A stretch of DNA of 64,000 nt from Catenuloplanes indicus (GTDB lineage: Bacteria; Actinomycetota; Actinomycetes; Mycobacteriales; Micromonosporaceae), in the NCBI RefSeq assembly GCF_030813715.1, contig NZ_JAUSUZ010000001.1, forward strand, positions 7,794,501-7,858,500, read 5' to 3'. Position numbers and translations under genes: made by a program. The notes under the pieces are model-generated. The model was not told the origin of the DNA. It did not search any database and saw nothing but the letters and a program-made list of their open reading frames with translations. Shown in pieces: positions 53,857 to 62,601 of the stretch (position 1 is its first letter; the number at the start of each line of letters is the position of its first letter).

Positions 53857-56160
53857 TTGTCAAGCACCGTGGAGCAGAAATCGTCGCTCGGTGAGGAACA
53901 GGCCTACCTCGACGCGCTCTACCGCCGACTCGACGGCATGCGCGCGGAAGCGGCCGCCCGGCTCGCCGAGAAGATGCGGGAATCGGGCGGCACGCCACAG
54001 GAGCGGTCCCAGCGGGACAGTGCCGTCACCATGTACACCGACCAGGTCGCGGTCCTCGGCGCGGTCGAGAACGGCCTCTGCTTCGGCCGGCTGGACTTCG
54101 CCGGTGAGGCGGAGAGACGGTACATCGGCCGGATCGGCGTCTTCGACGACCGGGGCGACTACGAGCCGCTGCTGGTCGACTGGCGTGCCCCGGCGGCCCG
54201 CCCGTTCTACCTGGCCACCGCGGCCGCGCCGCTCGGGGTGGTGCGGCGCCGGCACATCCGCACCGCCGGGCGTACCGTGGCCGCGCTCGACGACGAGGTG
54301 CTGGATCTGGACGACGCCGGCGCCGGCGCGCACGACCTGACCGGTGAGGCCACGCTGCTGGCCGCGCTGGACGCGCGCCGCACCGGGCGGATGCGGGACA
54401 TCGTCGAGACGATCCAGGCCGAGCAGGACCGGATCATCCGCGCGGACCTGTCCGGCACGCTGGTCGTGCAGGGCGGGCCCGGCACCGGCAAGACCGCGGT
54501 CGCGCTGCACCGCGCGGCGTACCTGCTCTACACGTACCGGCAGCAGCTCTCCAAGCAGGTGGTGCTGATCCTCGGGCCGAACCCGACGTTCCTCGGCTAC
54601 ATCGGCCAGGTGCTGCCGTCGCTGGCCGAGACCGGCGTACTGCTGCGCACGCTCGGCGGCATGTTCCCGGGCGTGAACGCACGCCGCGCCGAGCCGGACG
54701 AGGTCGCGGAGATCAAGGGCCGCGCGGTGATGGCCGACGTGATCGCGGCCGCTGTCGCGGACCGTCAGCGCGTGCCGGACGAGCCGATCGAGATCAACAT
54801 CGAGGGCGAGACACAGTTGCTGCTGCAACCGGCCACCGTCCGCGCGGCCCGCGACCAGGTCCGCCGCACCGGCAAGCTGCACAACCTGGCCCGGCCGGAC
54901 TTCGACACCGAGATCATCCACGCGCTGTCGCTGCAGCTGGCGGAGAAGATCGGCACCGACCCGTACGCGAACGACGCGCTCGGCGGCGAGGACGCGCCCG
55001 GCGACCCGATCATCTTCGACGAGGCCGACCTCGCGCAGATCCGCCGCGAGCTGCGCCGCGAGCCAGAGGTTCTGGCCGTGCTCGACTGGCTCTGGCCGGT
55101 CCTCACGCCGCAGCAGATCGTGGCCGGCCTCTACGCCTCGCTCACCCGGATGACCGCGGCCGCGTCCGGGCTGCTCACGCTGGCCGAGCAGGAGGCGCTG
55201 CTGCGCGAACCGAAGGGCGGCTTCAGCCCGGCCGACGTGCCGCTGCTGGACGAGGCCGCGGAACTGCTCGGCGAGGAGGAGAACACCCGCCGCGAGCGTG
55301 TCGCCGAGCTGGAGCGGCTGTTCCAGCTGGAGTACGCGCAGGGTGCGATCGACATCGCGCTCGGCTCGCGAAGCGTCGACCTGGAGGACGAGGACGACCC
55401 GGAGCTGCTGATGGGCACCGACCTGCTGGACGCGAGCCGGATGGCCGAACGCCAGCAGTTCGACGCCGCGCTCACCGCCGCGCAGCGCGCCGCCGCGGAC
55501 CGTACCTGGGCGTTCGGGCACGTCATCGTGGACGAGGCGCAAGAACTCAGCCCGATGGCGTGGCGCCTGCTGATGCGCCGCTGCCCGAGCCGCTCGATGA
55601 CCGTCGTCGGCGACGTCGCCCAGACCGGCGACCTCGGCGGCACCTCGTCCTGGGACGACGCGCTCGCGCCGTACCTGGAACGCCGCTACCGCCTCACCGA
55701 GCTCACCGTCAGTTACCGTACGCCGGGGGAGATCATGGACCTCGCGGCCCCGGTGCTGGCCCGGGTCAACCCGGCCCTGGCCGTGCCGCGCGCGGTCCGG
55801 CACACCGGCGTCCGGCCGTGGCGGCTCACCGGTGACCTGTCCATGCTGGTCAAGGCGGTGTCGGAGTGGTCCGGTGACGGGCGCCTCGGCGTCATCGTCC
55901 CGGCCGGGCTGCTCGGCGCGGCCACCGCGGCGCTTCCCGAGGCGGCCTCCGGGGCACGCGCGGACCTGACCAGCCCGGTCGTGGTGCTCACCGTGCGTCA
56001 GTCCAAGGGCCTCGAGTTCGACGCGGTCATCGTCTACGACCCGGACCGCATCGTCGCGGAATCGCCGCGCGGCGACGGTGACCTCTACGTCGCGCTGACG
56101 CGCGCCACCCAGACCCTGGGCCTGGTCTCGCCGGGGCCGATCGCGTCACTGCCGGATTAG
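53857..56160 (+). CDS. helD: HelD-type RNA polymerase recycling ATPase
   Basis: A 767-residue superfamily 1 helicase-like ATPase. The N-terminal ~80 residues are a charged coiled coil (EEQAYLDALYRRLDGMRAEA) that in HelD reaches into the RNA polymerase channel. Walker A is GGPGTGKTAVALHRAAYLLY (about residue 205), Walker B is VIVDEAQELSPMAWRLLMRR, and the C-terminal motifs QSKGLEFDAVIVYD and YVALTRATQTLGLV are complete. It frees stalled RNA polymerase from DNA. The TTG at 53857 is preferred because AGGGGG is five bases upstream; GTG 53869 is possible. No rifamycin-associated element was seen upstream. Confidence 0.9.
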   Translation: MSSTVEQKSSLGEEQAYLDALYRRLDGMRAEAAARLAEKMRESGGTPQERSQRDSAVTMYTDQVAVLGAVENGLCFGRLDFAGEAERRYIGRIGVFDDRGDYEPLLVDWRAPAARPFYLATAAAPLGVVRRRHIRTAGRTVAALDDEVLDLDDAGAGAHDLTGEATLLAALDARRTGRMRDIVETIQAEQDRIIRADLSGTLVVQGGPGTGKTAVALHRAAYLLYTYRQQLSKQVVLILGPNPTFLGYIGQVLPSLAETGVLLRTLGGMFPGVNARRAEPDEVAEIKGRAVMADVIAAAVADRQRVPDEPIEINIEGETQLLLQPATVRAARDQVRRTGKLHNLARPDFDTEIIHALSLQLAEKIGTDPYANDALGGEDAPGDPIIFDEADLAQIRRELRREPEVLAVLDWLWPVLTPQQIVAGLYASLTRMTAAASGLLTLAEQEALLREPKGGFSPADVPLLDEAAELLGEEENTRRERVAELERLFQLEYAQGAIDIALGSRSVDLEDEDDPELLMGTDLLDASRMAERQQFDAALTAAQRAAADRTWAFGHVIVDEAQELSPMAWRLLMRRCPSRSMTVVGDVAQTGDLGGTSSWDDALAPYLERRYRLTELTVSYRTPGEIMDLAAPVLARVNPALAVPRAVRHTGVRPWRLTGDLSMLVKAVSEWSGDGRLGVIVPAGLLGAATAALPEAASGARADLTSPVVVLTVRQSKGLEFDAVIVYDPDRIVAESPRGDGDLYVALTRATQTLGLVSPGPIASLPD

Positions 56161-56446
56161 GGCCGAAGGCGGATGTACCCGCTTCCGGCGTGGCCGCTGT
56201 CCGCACGAGAAAGGCGTTTACCCCGCTCGGCGGTGGGTGGCCGGGGCGGCAGCCGGGCTCCCTGACCGGACCGTGGGTGGTCGCGGAGAACCGCGATCAC
56301 CCGGCCGGGTCCGGTTCCGGCCGCGTGTTCCAGATCCGACAGCGGGTTTGTAAGAACGCGGACGTATCACACACAGGAAATCAAATCCCTGGATATGTTC
56401 CCGTGCGGGCCCGGCACTGCGCCGGGCTCGGAGGGGGGTTACATCC

Positions 56447-57457
56447 ATGCGACTCACCACACCGGGCGGCCGGCTGCGGTCGGCACTGATCGGCGGCGCC
56501 GCGCTCAGCCTGGCCCTGGCCGGGCTCGGCGCACCCGCCGCCGCGGTACCGGCCGACTCGGCCGCCGCGCCGGTCGCTCCGCACACCACGGTCGCGGACG
56601 ACAACGCGCCGCCGCGCGCGGTCGTCCCGGCGCGTGCGGCCGCGGCCGGCGGGGCCGGGATCTCCGGCACGACCGGCTCCGGCGTGCTCACGCCGACCAC
56701 GTCACCCGCGGTCACCGGCGCGCGCGCCCCGGGCGCCGGGCTGTCCGGCGGCTTCGGCACGGACACCGTCATCGGCACCGACAACCGTACCCGGGTCAAC
56801 CCGACCACCCCGTTCCCGACCAGCGCGATCGTGCAGATCATCCGCGTCGACGGCAGCACCACCTGGGGCTGCACCGGCTGGGTCTACGGCGCCAACATCA
56901 TCGCGACGGCCGGGCACTGCGTGCACCCGGGCGGCGGCGCCAACGGTGGCGGCGGCAACGGCTTCTACCCTCGGGCCAACTACACGATCATCCCCGCGCG
57001 CAACGGCACCACCAACCCGTTCGGCACCTGCACCGCCACCCAGCTGATGTCCGTCAACGGCTGGATGGCCGACGGCAGCGCCGACTACGACTACGGCGCC
57101 ATCCGGCTGAGCTGCAACGCGGGCGCCAGCACCGGCACGTTCGGCTTCTGGTGGCAGAGCGCGTCGCTGACCGGCACCGCGACCACGGTCTCCGGCTACC
57201 CCTGCGACAAGACGTTCGGCGAGCAGTGGCGGCACGCGGGCATGACGGTGACGTCCACCGCGGCCCGGCGCGTCTACTACCAGAACGACACGGCCGGTTG
57301 CCAGAGCGGCTCCCCGGTCTACCAGACCCGCGCGGCCGGCAGCTCGTTCTGCGTCGGCCAGTGCACGATGGCGATCCACGCGTACGGCGGCTCCAGCAAC
57401 TCCGGCACCCGGATCACCGAGCCGGTCTACAACAACCTCATCTCCTGGCGCGGCTGA
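56447..57457 (+). CDS. Secreted trypsin-like serine protease (glutamyl-endopeptidase type)
   Basis: A 336-residue secreted protease of the S1B/V8-like group. Signal peptide about residues 1-34 (LIGGAALSLALAGLGAPAAA), a propeptide to about 105, then the mature chain. The triad is His157 in ATAGHC, Asp215 in DYDYGAI and Ser287 in GCQSGSPVY. Six or more Cys suggest disulfides, fitting an extracellular enzyme. ATG at 56447, placed after a long GC/AT-mixed leader (the 286-bp upstream gap holds no other gene). A strong terminator follows (57464-57508). Confidence 0.9.
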   Translation: MRLTTPGGRLRSALIGGAALSLALAGLGAPAAAVPADSAAAPVAPHTTVADDNAPPRAVVPARAAAAGGAGISGTTGSGVLTPTTSPAVTGARAPGAGLSGGFGTDTVIGTDNRTRVNPTTPFPTSAIVQIIRVDGSTTWGCTGWVYGANIIATAGHCVHPGGGANGGGGNGFYPRANYTIIPARNGTTNPFGTCTATQLMSVNGWMADGSADYDYGAIRLSCNAGASTGTFGFWWQSASLTGTATTVSGYPCDKTFGEQWRHAGMTVTSTAARRVYYQNDTAGCQSGSPVYQTRAAGSSFCVGQCTMAIHAYGGSSNSGTRITEPVYNNLISWRG

Positions 57458-57463
57458 TCCACT

Positions 57464-57508
57464 CCCGTGGGCAGGGCCGGCCCGCACCGGGCCGGCCCTG
57501 CCCACGGG
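57464..57508 (+). terminator. Perfect 21-bp hairpin terminator
   Basis: CCCGTGGGCAGGGCCGGCCC plus G (57464-57484) pairs without mismatch with 57488-57508 around a three-base CAC loop, seven bases after the protease stop. No T-run follows. The length of perfect pairing is exceptional. Confidence 0.85.
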
Positions 57509-57554
57509 CGGATTCGCCGTTGCCCGGTGAAGCGTTCGGCGGCCTGCTGCGTCG

Positions 57555-57645
57555 CGCCGGCGCCCCGGCGGCGCGCGGCCCGGGAACCGGCGCCCCGGCG
57601 GCGTGCCTCGGAACCGGCGTCCCGGCGGGGTGCGTCCGAACGGTA
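57555..57645 (+). repeat. Degenerate ~27-30 bp direct repeats
   Basis: Three near-copies of GGCGCCCCGGCGGCG-type sequence with GGAACCGGCG between them occur in the spacer between the protease and the next gene. No coding role is apparent. Confidence 0.6.
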
Positions 57646-57677
57646 GGCCCGGCACATTCCCGACCGAGGAGGCTCCC

Positions 57678-58073
57678 GTGCGTGTTCCCCGCCCGATGAC
57701 ACTGGTCCTGCTGGCCACGGTGCCGCTGCTGCTCGGTCTCGCGTTGATCGTCGCGGACGGCGACCGCCCGTCCTCGGACACCGGCCCGGCCGCCTCACCG
57801 GCCGGTCCGCCGGCCGTCGGCACGGTCACCGGCTTGGTCACCGACGCCGGTGGGGCTCCGGTCGCCGGCGTCGGAGTCCAGGTCAGCTCCCTGGACGACC
57901 CGCCGCTCCCGATCCCGGAGACCGGCGTGATCACCGGCGCCGACGGCCGTTACGAGTGGCGGCTGCGAGCCGGCCGCTACGAGTTCAGCGCGGCCACCGG
58001 CACCACCCGCGCCGCGCTGCCGGCGACGGTGCTCCCCGGCGGGACCGTCACCCTCGATCTTCCACTGACCTGA
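57678..58073 (+). CDS. Secreted or membrane-anchored protein with carboxypeptidase-regulatory-like domain
   Basis: A 131-residue protein: N-terminal hydrophobic segment (about residues 7-26, LVLLATVPLLLGLALIVA) as signal or anchor, a short Pro/Ser/Ala linker, then an Ig-like beta domain with GTVTGLVTDAGGAPVAGVGV, TGADGRYEWRLRAGRYEF and the final TVTLDLPL, the pattern of carboxypeptidase regulatory-like (CarboxypepD_reg) domains. GTG at 57678, with GAGGAGG five bases upstream. Probably a structural or binding module outside the cell. Confidence 0.8.
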   Translation: MRVPRPMTLVLLATVPLLLGLALIVADGDRPSSDTGPAASPAGPPAVGTVTGLVTDAGGAPVAGVGVQVSSLDDPPLPIPETGVITGADGRYEWRLRAGRYEFSAATGTTRAALPATVLPGGTVTLDLPLT

Positions 58074-58092
58074 GCCGGGGTTCCGCCCGGGA

Positions 58093-58572
58093 TCACCAGG
58101 TGTGCGCGCGGAACCAGGAGCGCGCCGCCCGCGTGTTCAGCAACAGCAGGTAGAGCGCCGGCCCGGCGAGGCCCGCGGCCTGTGACAGCTCCCCGGTGGA
58201 CGCGACCGTGACCGCGACGCCCGCCACGCCGGCCAGACTCAAGATGATCATCAGAACGCGTGCCCACTGCCGCCCGCGCTGCAACGTCCGCCCGATCACG
58301 AACGAGATCAGCGCGGACACCGCCAGCACGCCGGCCACCACGTACGACACCGCGGTCAGCCGCGCCGGGTCGACGAACTGCGCGTCCCCGGCGAACAGGT
58401 CCGCCGGCGCCACCCACAGGATCAGCGCCACCCCGGCCAGCTGCACCAGCCCGCTCAGGTAGTGCAGAAACGCCAGCACGTGCACTCCGGGCGGCGCGGA
58501 CCGCCGCACCGCCCGCACCGGCGCGGCCGGGTAGGCCGGGTACTGATAGGGCTGCGCGTATCCGTACGACAT
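58093..58572 (-). CDS. Four-helix membrane protein
   Basis: A 159-residue membrane protein with a Tyr/Pro/Gln-rich cytoplasmic start (MSYGYAQPYQYPAYPAAP) and four transmembrane helices (about residues 30-52, 72-92, 102-122, 130-146). Such proteins are common in actinobacteria and usually of unknown role. ATG at 58572; the gene is separated from cobM by 76 bp and transcribed in the same direction but looks unrelated to B12 synthesis. Confidence 0.75.
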   Translation of the reverse strand: MSYGYAQPYQYPAYPAAPVRAVRRSAPPGVHVLAFLHYLSGLVQLAGVALILWVAPADLFAGDAQFVDPARLTAVSYVVAGVLAVSALISFVIGRTLQRGRQWARVLMIILSLAGVAGVAVTVASTGELSQAAGLAGPALYLLLLNTRAARSWFRAHTW

Positions 58573-58648
58573 CGTTCGCTCCTCGTCGTTGGGCTCGGGC
58601 TACAGCCTCGCCGCGGCCGCCCCACGCCGAATCCCCGAAAGGTGCCAG

Positions 58649-59392
58649 TCAGGAGCGGCAGCGGTCCGGGCTGTAGAGGTGGCTGTCGGGGAAGGCGGCG
58701 GCGGTGAGGGCGGGGCCGACGATGATCACGGCGGTGCGCTTGATGCCGGCGTCGTGGACCAGCGGGGCGATCGTGCTCAGGGTCCCGCGGAGAATCTGTT
58801 CGTCCGGGCGCGACGCGCGGGCCACGACCGCGACCGGGCAGTCCGCGCCGTAGTGCGGGAGCAGTTCGGTGACCAGGTGGTCGATCCGCTGGACGGCCAG
58901 GTGCAGCACGAGCGTGGCGCCGGACGCGGCCAGCGTGGGCAGCTGCTCGCGCGGCGGCATCGCGGTGGCGCGCTCGGCGGTGCGGGTCAGGATGACGGTC
59001 TGCGCGACCTCCGGCACGGTCAGCTCGCGGCACAGGCTCGCGGCCGCGGCGGCGAACGCGGGCACGCCCGGGACCACGTCGTACGGGATGCCGGCCGCGT
59101 CCAGCCGGCGCATCTGCTCGGCCATCGCGGAGAAGACCGACGGGTCGCCGGAGTGCAGCCGCGCCACGTCGTGACCGGCCGCGTGCGCCGCGACCAGCTC
59201 GAGGACGATCTCGTCGAGCGACATCCGGGCGGTGTCGATCAGCCGGGCGCCGGGCGGGCACCAGGTGAGCATCTCCGGCGGGACCAGGCTGCCGGCGTAG
59301 AGGCAGACCGGGCTGGCCGCGATCAGGTCGCGGCCGCGCACGGTGATCAGGTCGGCGGCGCCCGGGCCGGCGCCGATGAAGTGCACGGTCAT
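58649..59392 (-). CDS. cobM: Precorrin-4 C11-methyltransferase
   Basis: A 247-residue SAM-dependent methyltransferase acting on C11 of precorrin-4. [59 protein letters not shown] and [15 protein letters not shown] are family hallmarks. The ATG at 59392 overlaps the cobL stop by four bases (ATGA), so cobL-cobM are coupled. Confidence 0.94.
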   Translation of the reverse strand: MTVHFIGAGPGAADLITVRGRDLIAASPVCLYAGSLVPPEMLTWCPPGARLIDTARMSLDEIVLELVAAHAAGHDVARLHSGDPSVFSAMAEQMRRLDAAGIPYDVVPGVPAFAAAAASLCRELTVPEVAQTVILTRTAERATAMPPREQLPTLAASGATLVLHLAVQRIDHLVTELLPHYGADCPVAVVARASRPDEQILRGTLSTIAPLVHDAGIKRTAVIIVGPALTAAAFPDSHLYSPDRCRS

Positions 59393-60594
59393 GCTCTGCG
59401 TACCGTCCATTGGGTTACCGGGAGCGCCGGGCGCCAGGCGGTGAACCCGCCCACCGCACCGGCGCGGGATATCTCGATGCGGGTCAGGTCGCCGCCGAGC
59501 GCGTCGCGCGCGGCCGTGACCACGCGCTCGGACTCGATCGTGACCGCGTTGACGACCAGCCGGCCGCCGGGGCGCAGCGCGGCCCAGCACCGCTCGATCA
59601 TGCCGGGTGCGGTGACGCCGCCGCCGACGAAGATCGCGTCCGGGTCCTCCAGGCCGTCCAGCGCGGCCGGCGCCGCACCGAGGACCAGGGCCAGCGACGG
59701 TACGCCGAGCGCCGCCGCGTTCCCGGTCAGCCGCGCGGCCCGCACCTGGTCCGCCTCGATCGCCACGGCCCGGCACGACGGTGCGGCGCGCATCCACTCG
59801 ATCGCGATGCTGCCCGCGCCCGCGCCGACGTCCCAGAGCAGCTGCCCCGGGACCGGCGCGAGCCGGGCCAGCGTGATCGCGCGGATCTCCCGCTTGGTCA
59901 GCTGGCCGTCGTGGTCGTAGGCGTCGTCCGGCAGGCCGGGGACCGTGGGCAGCAGCGCGGCGTCCGGTCCGGCGACGCACTCGACCGCGAGCACGTTCAG
60001 CGGCGCGGCCTCGGGCAGCGGCCAGCCGGCGGCCGTGCCGGTCACGGCGCGTTCACCCGGCCCGTCCAGGTTCTCCAGCACGGTGAGCGCGCTCTCGCCG
60101 TACCCGCGGCGGGTCAGCAGCCCGGCCACGGCGGCGGGTGAGCGGCCGTCGGCGCTCAGCACCAGGATCCGGCGGCCGGGCTGGATCGTCGCGTGCAGCG
60201 CGTCGAGCGGCCGGCCGACCACGCTCACCACCGTGGTCTCCTCGACCGGCCAGCCGAGCCGGGCGCAGGCCAGGGAGATCGACGACGGGTGCGGCACGAC
60301 CCGGAAACCGTGTGCGCCGGCCAGCCGGGCGAGCGTGCCGCCGATGCCGAAGTGCATCGGGTCGCCGCTGGCCAGCACGCACACCACGCGATCCGCGAAC
60401 GAGGCGAGCAGTCCGGGCAGCGCGGGCCGCAGGGGCGACGGCCACGATACGCGCCGCGCCGTGACCTCCGCCGGGATCAGCGCGAGCTGCCGGTCGCCGC
60501 CGAGCAGCACATCGGCGTCCGCGACCGCGGCCCGGCCGGCCGGGCCCAGCCCGTCCCACCCGTCGGCCCCGATCCCGACCACGGTGACGCTCAT
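59389..60594 (-). CDS. cobL: Precorrin-6B C5,15-methyltransferase (decarboxylating), CbiE-CbiT fusion
   Basis: A 401-residue bifunctional enzyme that methylates C5 and C15 and removes the C12 acetate carboxyl group. N-terminal CbiE part (about 1-195: [60 protein letters not shown]). C-terminal CbiT part (about 205-390: [38 protein letters not shown] with the SAM loop). The ATG at 60594 overlaps the stop of the F420-type oxidoreductase gene by four bases. Confidence 0.94.
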   Translation of the reverse strand: MSVTVVGIGADGWDGLGPAGRAAVADADVLLGGDRQLALIPAEVTARRVSWPSPLRPALPGLLASFADRVVCVLASGDPMHFGIGGTLARLAGAHGFRVVPHPSSISLACARLGWPVEETTVVSVVGRPLDALHATIQPGRRILVLSADGRSPAAVAGLLTRRGYGESALTVLENLDGPGERAVTGTAAGWPLPEAAPLNVLAVECVAGPDAALLPTVPGLPDDAYDHDGQLTKREIRAITLARLAPVPGQLLWDVGAGAGSIAIEWMRAAPSCRAVAIEADQVRAARLTGNAAALGVPSLALVLGAAPAALDGLEDPDAIFVGGGVTAPGMIERCWAALRPGGRLVVNAVTIESERVVTAARDALGGDLTRIEISRAGAVGGFTAWRPALPVTQWTVRRA

Positions 60595-60998
60595 CCGACG
60601 TTGCCCAGCACCCGGGTCAGCGTGATCTCGAGGATGACGCGGTGCGGGTTGACCCGGGGCGTGCGGTAGCGCTCGGCGTAGCGGCGTTCCGCGTCCGCGA
60701 CGAACTCCGGCTCGGTGCGCACCCGCGCGCGGCCCTCGACCGTCGACCAGCGGCGGCCGTCGACCGAGCAGAGCGCGACCGTGCCGGTGGCCGCGGCGTT
60801 ACGGGCCTTCGTGCTGGTGGCGGACGTGAGTACCAGCGCGGTACCGGCAGCCCAGTTGATCACCGCGCCGACCGGGGTGACGTGCGGCGTGCCGTCCGGG
60901 CGGATCGTGGTGAGCGTGCACAGGTGCCGCTCGGTCCAGAACTCCCGGAACTCGTCCCCGACGTCCGCCGGACCCCGCCGGCGCTGCACGCTGCTCAC
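60591..60998 (-). CDS. PNPOx-like F420- or flavin-dependent oxidoreductase
   Basis: A 135-residue split-barrel protein. FREFWTERHLCTLTTIRPDG, then TPHVTPVGAVINWA and STVEGRARVRTE are typical of the PPOX-class F420-dependent enzymes of actinobacteria. The GTG at 60998 (VSSVQRRRG) is chosen as CACTGT ends six bases upstream. It overlaps cobL by four bases, so it heads the cobL-cobM operon; whether it acts in B12 metabolism (for example as a cob(II)yrinate reductase) is an open possibility suggested by position only. Confidence 0.8.
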   Translation of the reverse strand: MSSVQRRRGPADVGDEFREFWTERHLCTLTTIRPDGTPHVTPVGAVINWAAGTALVLTSATSTKARNAAATGTVALCSVDGRRWSTVEGRARVRTEPEFVADAERRYAERYRTPRVNPHRVILEITLTRVLGNVG

Positions 60999-61150
60999 CG
61001 CACGACAGTGCCAGACCGTCCACCCGCCGTGCATCCGGCCCCGCGTCGCGGTGACGCAGCACCCAGCGGCGGACGGTTCGGGGGCGTCCGTCGCGCCGCG
61101 GGAACGGCAGATGACCGGCGCCTCGCTCCGGTCCCCACCTCGATAACGCT

Positions 61151-62461
61151 CTAGTTGTTGGGGCGGCGGCCGGGGCGGGGGTAGAAGCCGCGGCCGGGCC
61201 GGATCAGGCGGCGGCGCGGGCCGCCGGGGACCGCGCAGGACGGCAGGCCGCGGTCGCCGACCACGAGCTGCGACCGGCGGCGGCCGGGAATGATCGCGAC
61301 GGCGTCCGGCACCGGCTCATCGTCTCGGGCCCCCGCCGCACGCGTCGCGGCGGCCCCGCGAGCGGGAGGAGCATCCCGGACGGCAGCGTCGCGGGCGGTA
61401 GCGTCGCGGGCGGTAGCGTCCCGTCCGGCAGCGTCGCGGCCGGTGGCCTCACGAGTAGCGGCGTCACGGGGGGCGGCGTCGCGAGTAGCGGCGTCGTGGA
61501 CGGCAGTGTCGCGGGCGGCGGAGTCCCGGGAGGCAGCCCCGGCGGTGTCCGCGTCACGTGCCGGAACGCCGTCCCGGCCGTCGCGCGACGTGGCGGTGGC
61601 CGGGTCGCCCGCGCTCGTCTCCGGAGTTTCGATGATCTCGCTGTCGGCCGGCCGGGTGAGCAGCAGCACGCCCGTGATCGCCAGCACGCCCCCGGTCGCC
61701 GCCACGCCGCCACCGGCCGCACCGCCGACGAACCGCTCGTCCAGCAGCAGCATGCCGATCACCGCGGACGCGACCGGATTCGACAGCGACACCGTGGCCA
61801 GCGGCGCGCCGAGCCCGCCGTCGCGGTACGCGGCCTGGGAGAGCAGCACCCCGGCCGACATGAACGCGGCCAGCGTGAACGCGGCGGGGGACAGCACCGC
61901 GAGCGGCCCGGACGCGGTGACCTGCAGCGACACGGTCTGGGTGAGTGCGGACGAGCAGGCGAACGCGATGCCGGACGCCACCGCGTAGAGCAGCCCGGAC
62001 GACGTGGCCGCGTGGATCTGCCGGGCCAGCAGTGTCAGGCCGAGCACGGTGCCGCCGCCCAGCATGGCCACGGTCAGCACCTCGGTGGAGTCAAGCTCCC
62101 GGGCGCTGCCCATCGGCGCGGTGATGACCAGCAGGCCGAGGCCGGCGATGGTGAGCGCGGCGCCGCGCCAGTGCACGGCGGCGACCCGGCGGCCGATCAC
62201 GGCCGCGCCCATCGGCAGCGCGAAGACCAGCGTGAGCAGGCCGAGCGGCTGGACGATGCTGAGCGGCCCGAACGCGAGCGCGCCGACGTGCAGGCCGGCG
62301 CCGGCGCCGTTCAGCGCCACGGAGAGCCACCAGTGCGGGATGCGGAGCGACGCGAGGATGCCGGTGCCGTGCGCGGCCACCCGCTCCTGGACCACCGCGC
62401 CCGCGGCGTAGGCGCTCGCGGAGGCGATGCTGAGCGCGATGGCTATCGCCAGGGCGTTCAT
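61151..62461 (-). CDS. DMT-superfamily transporter with charged repeat tail
   Basis: A 436-residue protein. Residues 1-285 form nine or ten hydrophobic helices of the DMT/NIPA-like kind (AIALSIASASAYAAGAVVQE, PLSIVQPLGLLTLVFALPMG, LSNPVASAVIGMLLLDERFV). Residues ~290-385 are an unusual cytoplasmic tail built from short RDA-type repeats (ATRDAAPRDAATREATGRDA and similar), with regular Arg-Asp pairs every five residues, followed by a basic Pro/Arg-rich end (GRGFYPRPGRRPNN). Function of the tail is unknown. The ATG at 62461 matches the family start. Confidence 0.85.
   Translation of the reverse strand: MNALAIAIALSIASASAYAAGAVVQERVAAHGTGILASLRIPHWWLSVALNGAGAGLHVGALAFGPLSIVQPLGLLTLVFALPMGAAVIGRRVAAVHWRGAALTIAGLGLLVITAPMGSARELDSTEVLTVAMLGGGTVLGLTLLARQIHAATSSGLLYAVASGIAFACSSALTQTVSLQVTASGPLAVLSPAAFTLAAFMSAGVLLSQAAYRDGGLGAPLATVSLSNPVASAVIGMLLLDERFVGGAAGGGVAATGGVLAITGVLLLTRPADSEIIETPETSAGDPATATSRDGRDGVPARDADTAGAASRDSAARDTAVHDAATRDAAPRDAATREATGRDAAGRDATARDATARDAAVRDAPPARGAAATRAAGARDDEPVPDAVAIIPGRRRSQLVVGDRGLPSCAVPGGPRRRLIRPGRGFYPRPGRRPNN
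61370..61545 (-). repeat. 15-bp-period repeat encoding the RDA tail
   Basis: GCGTCGCGGGCGGTA-type units recur with a period of 15 bases (five codons) through the tail-coding region, encoding A-x-R-D-A. Units differ at one or two positions. Confidence 0.8.
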
Positions 62462-62583
62462 ATCGCTGACCAGACCGGACCGTGCGTCGTCATGCTCTCA
62501 ACGATCCCCCATTGATCGGCGGCAGTCGTCCGGATAACGAGTGATTGTTGCGTAGAGCACGTGTCATACCTCAGATTGTGACC

Positions 62584-62601
62584 GTCATCCCTAGGGATGA
62601 C
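62584..62601. promoter_or_regulatory. Perfect 18-bp palindrome at the end of the ligase gene
   Basis: GTCATCCCTAGGGATGAC is a perfect palindrome without a loop. It includes the TAG stop of the glutamate-cysteine ligase family gene (62591-62593). Because it has no loop it resembles a protein-binding site more than a terminator. The start of the downstream transporter gene is ~120 bp away. Confidence 0.5.
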
